Source of the DNA: Palaemon carinicauda
Lineage: Eukaryota; Arthropoda; Malacostraca; Decapoda; Palaemonidae
Length of the DNA: 64,000 nucleotides
Direction: 5' to 3'
NCBI RefSeq assembly: GCF_036898095.1
Contig: NC_090730.1
Coordinates: 23,602,356-23,666,355, forward strand
In this document: in pieces, positions 63,461-64,000 of the stretch
Layout: the number at the start of each line of letters is the position of its first letter
How positions within the stretch are numbered: position 1 is the stretch's first letter
Position numbers and translations under genes: made by a program
The notes under the pieces: model-generated
Databases searched by the model: none
What the model was told of the DNA's origin: nothing
Seen by the model: the letters and a program-made list of their open reading frames with translations, nothing else

Positions 63461-64000
63461 AGTAATGATAATAGTTATAAGTAACTAACTTTTCCTCATA
63501 TTTACAGAAGGAAATATAAGATTAATACTAATTGGCACCTTGAGAACAAGGCTTGTCCAGAACAAAAATAAAGAGTAACGTAACCTTTTCTACATAATGT
63601 AAAATATAATTTTACTAAAAGTGATTTCTTCACTAACGGTTCTCTCTTGCAGTTGGATCAGATAATACAAAAATTAATAATACTTGTATCTATATATACA
63701 CACATACAAACTTACGCACACACAAGTGGTTCTGGGTAGCACCAACTATGTTTGACAGGTGACTGACTGGACGTTGGTGAGTGATTTTAATTTGTCACTG
63801 CGACACCGCCAGTTGACGTCTGGTTAGACCATGCCCACAATTACTACTTCTCCGATACGTTCATTACTTCAAATACATTACTATCGCAGCTAATAGTCAA
63901 ATTTCTAAGATATTTTGATAAAAAATATAGCATTTTTACTTCAAAAGAATACTTAGTGTATTTCAGCTTTTATTGGTCAAGTTTCAAAATATTTTCAATA
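63461..64000. repeat. Repeat of 25645-26200; continues past the window
   Basis: Over 500 bp aligned with the DNA downstream of LINE copy A, including GGTTCTGGGTAGCACCAACT and TGACAGGTGACTGAC. No coding content in either place. Confidence 0.8.

Overview
This is a eukaryotic window, most likely from a decapod crustacean. That is an inference from large introns, abundant (TA)n microsatellites, several retrotransposon classes, tRNA-derived SINEs and the domain layout of the only recognisable host genes. No rRNA, functional tRNA, CRISPR or bacterial gene was seen. A run of exactly 500 Ns (20940-21439) is a scaffold gap, so order across it depends on the assembly.

The host content is one gene present twice, both on the minus strand. 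It encodes a secreted protein with a signal peptide, a CUB domain, a Thr-rich linker and a trypsin-type serine protease domain, in 13 coding exons with conserved splice phases. Copy 1 (5999-15606) keeps all catalytic residues, but its CUB exons carry a 1-bp deletion (exon 4) and a TAA stop (exon 6). Copy 2 (28444-43346) is open throughout (about 521 aa). It has lost the ancestral acceptor AG of the linker exon, has an in-frame substitute 9 nt downstream, and has expanded the linker from 28 to about 97 residues. The CUB exons 4-6 form a phase 1-1 cassette, so skipping them would remove both copy 1 lesions and keep the frame.

The copies lie in a duplicated block (about 2447-15858 and 21481-43590). 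Each block also carries, in order, a 42-bp minisatellite whose every unit holds an inverted repeat, a tRNA-derived SINE, the 3' flank and the gene. Copy 2 is longer mainly because of a roughly 3.4-kb insertion with a LINE remnant (23.66-27.08 kb), a hAT transposase remnant in intron 7, and a decayed Ty3/Gypsy element in intron 1 (37696-42652, 5-bp target duplication, empty site visible in copy 1).

The rest is mobile DNA. At 16.7-20.5 kb there is a GC-rich LINE with an uninterrupted endonuclease/reverse-transcriptase frame ending in a C2H2 zinc finger (minus). At 45357-49773 there is a second Ty3/Gypsy element (minus) with 255-bp LTRs, a 4-bp target duplication and only three in-frame stops. 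It sits inside one copy of a roughly 1.5-kb dispersed repeat that is present three times. From 50 to 57.6 kb there are decayed LINE pieces and a SINE nested in a LINE. From 57.6 to 62.8 kb there is an I-like LINE with RNase H and two in-frame stops, apparently nested in another LINE whose copy also lies at 24.6-25.6 kb. Homology between 24.67-26.2 kb and the right end (62.79-64.0 kb) extends past the LINE, so a further duplicated block may continue outside the window.
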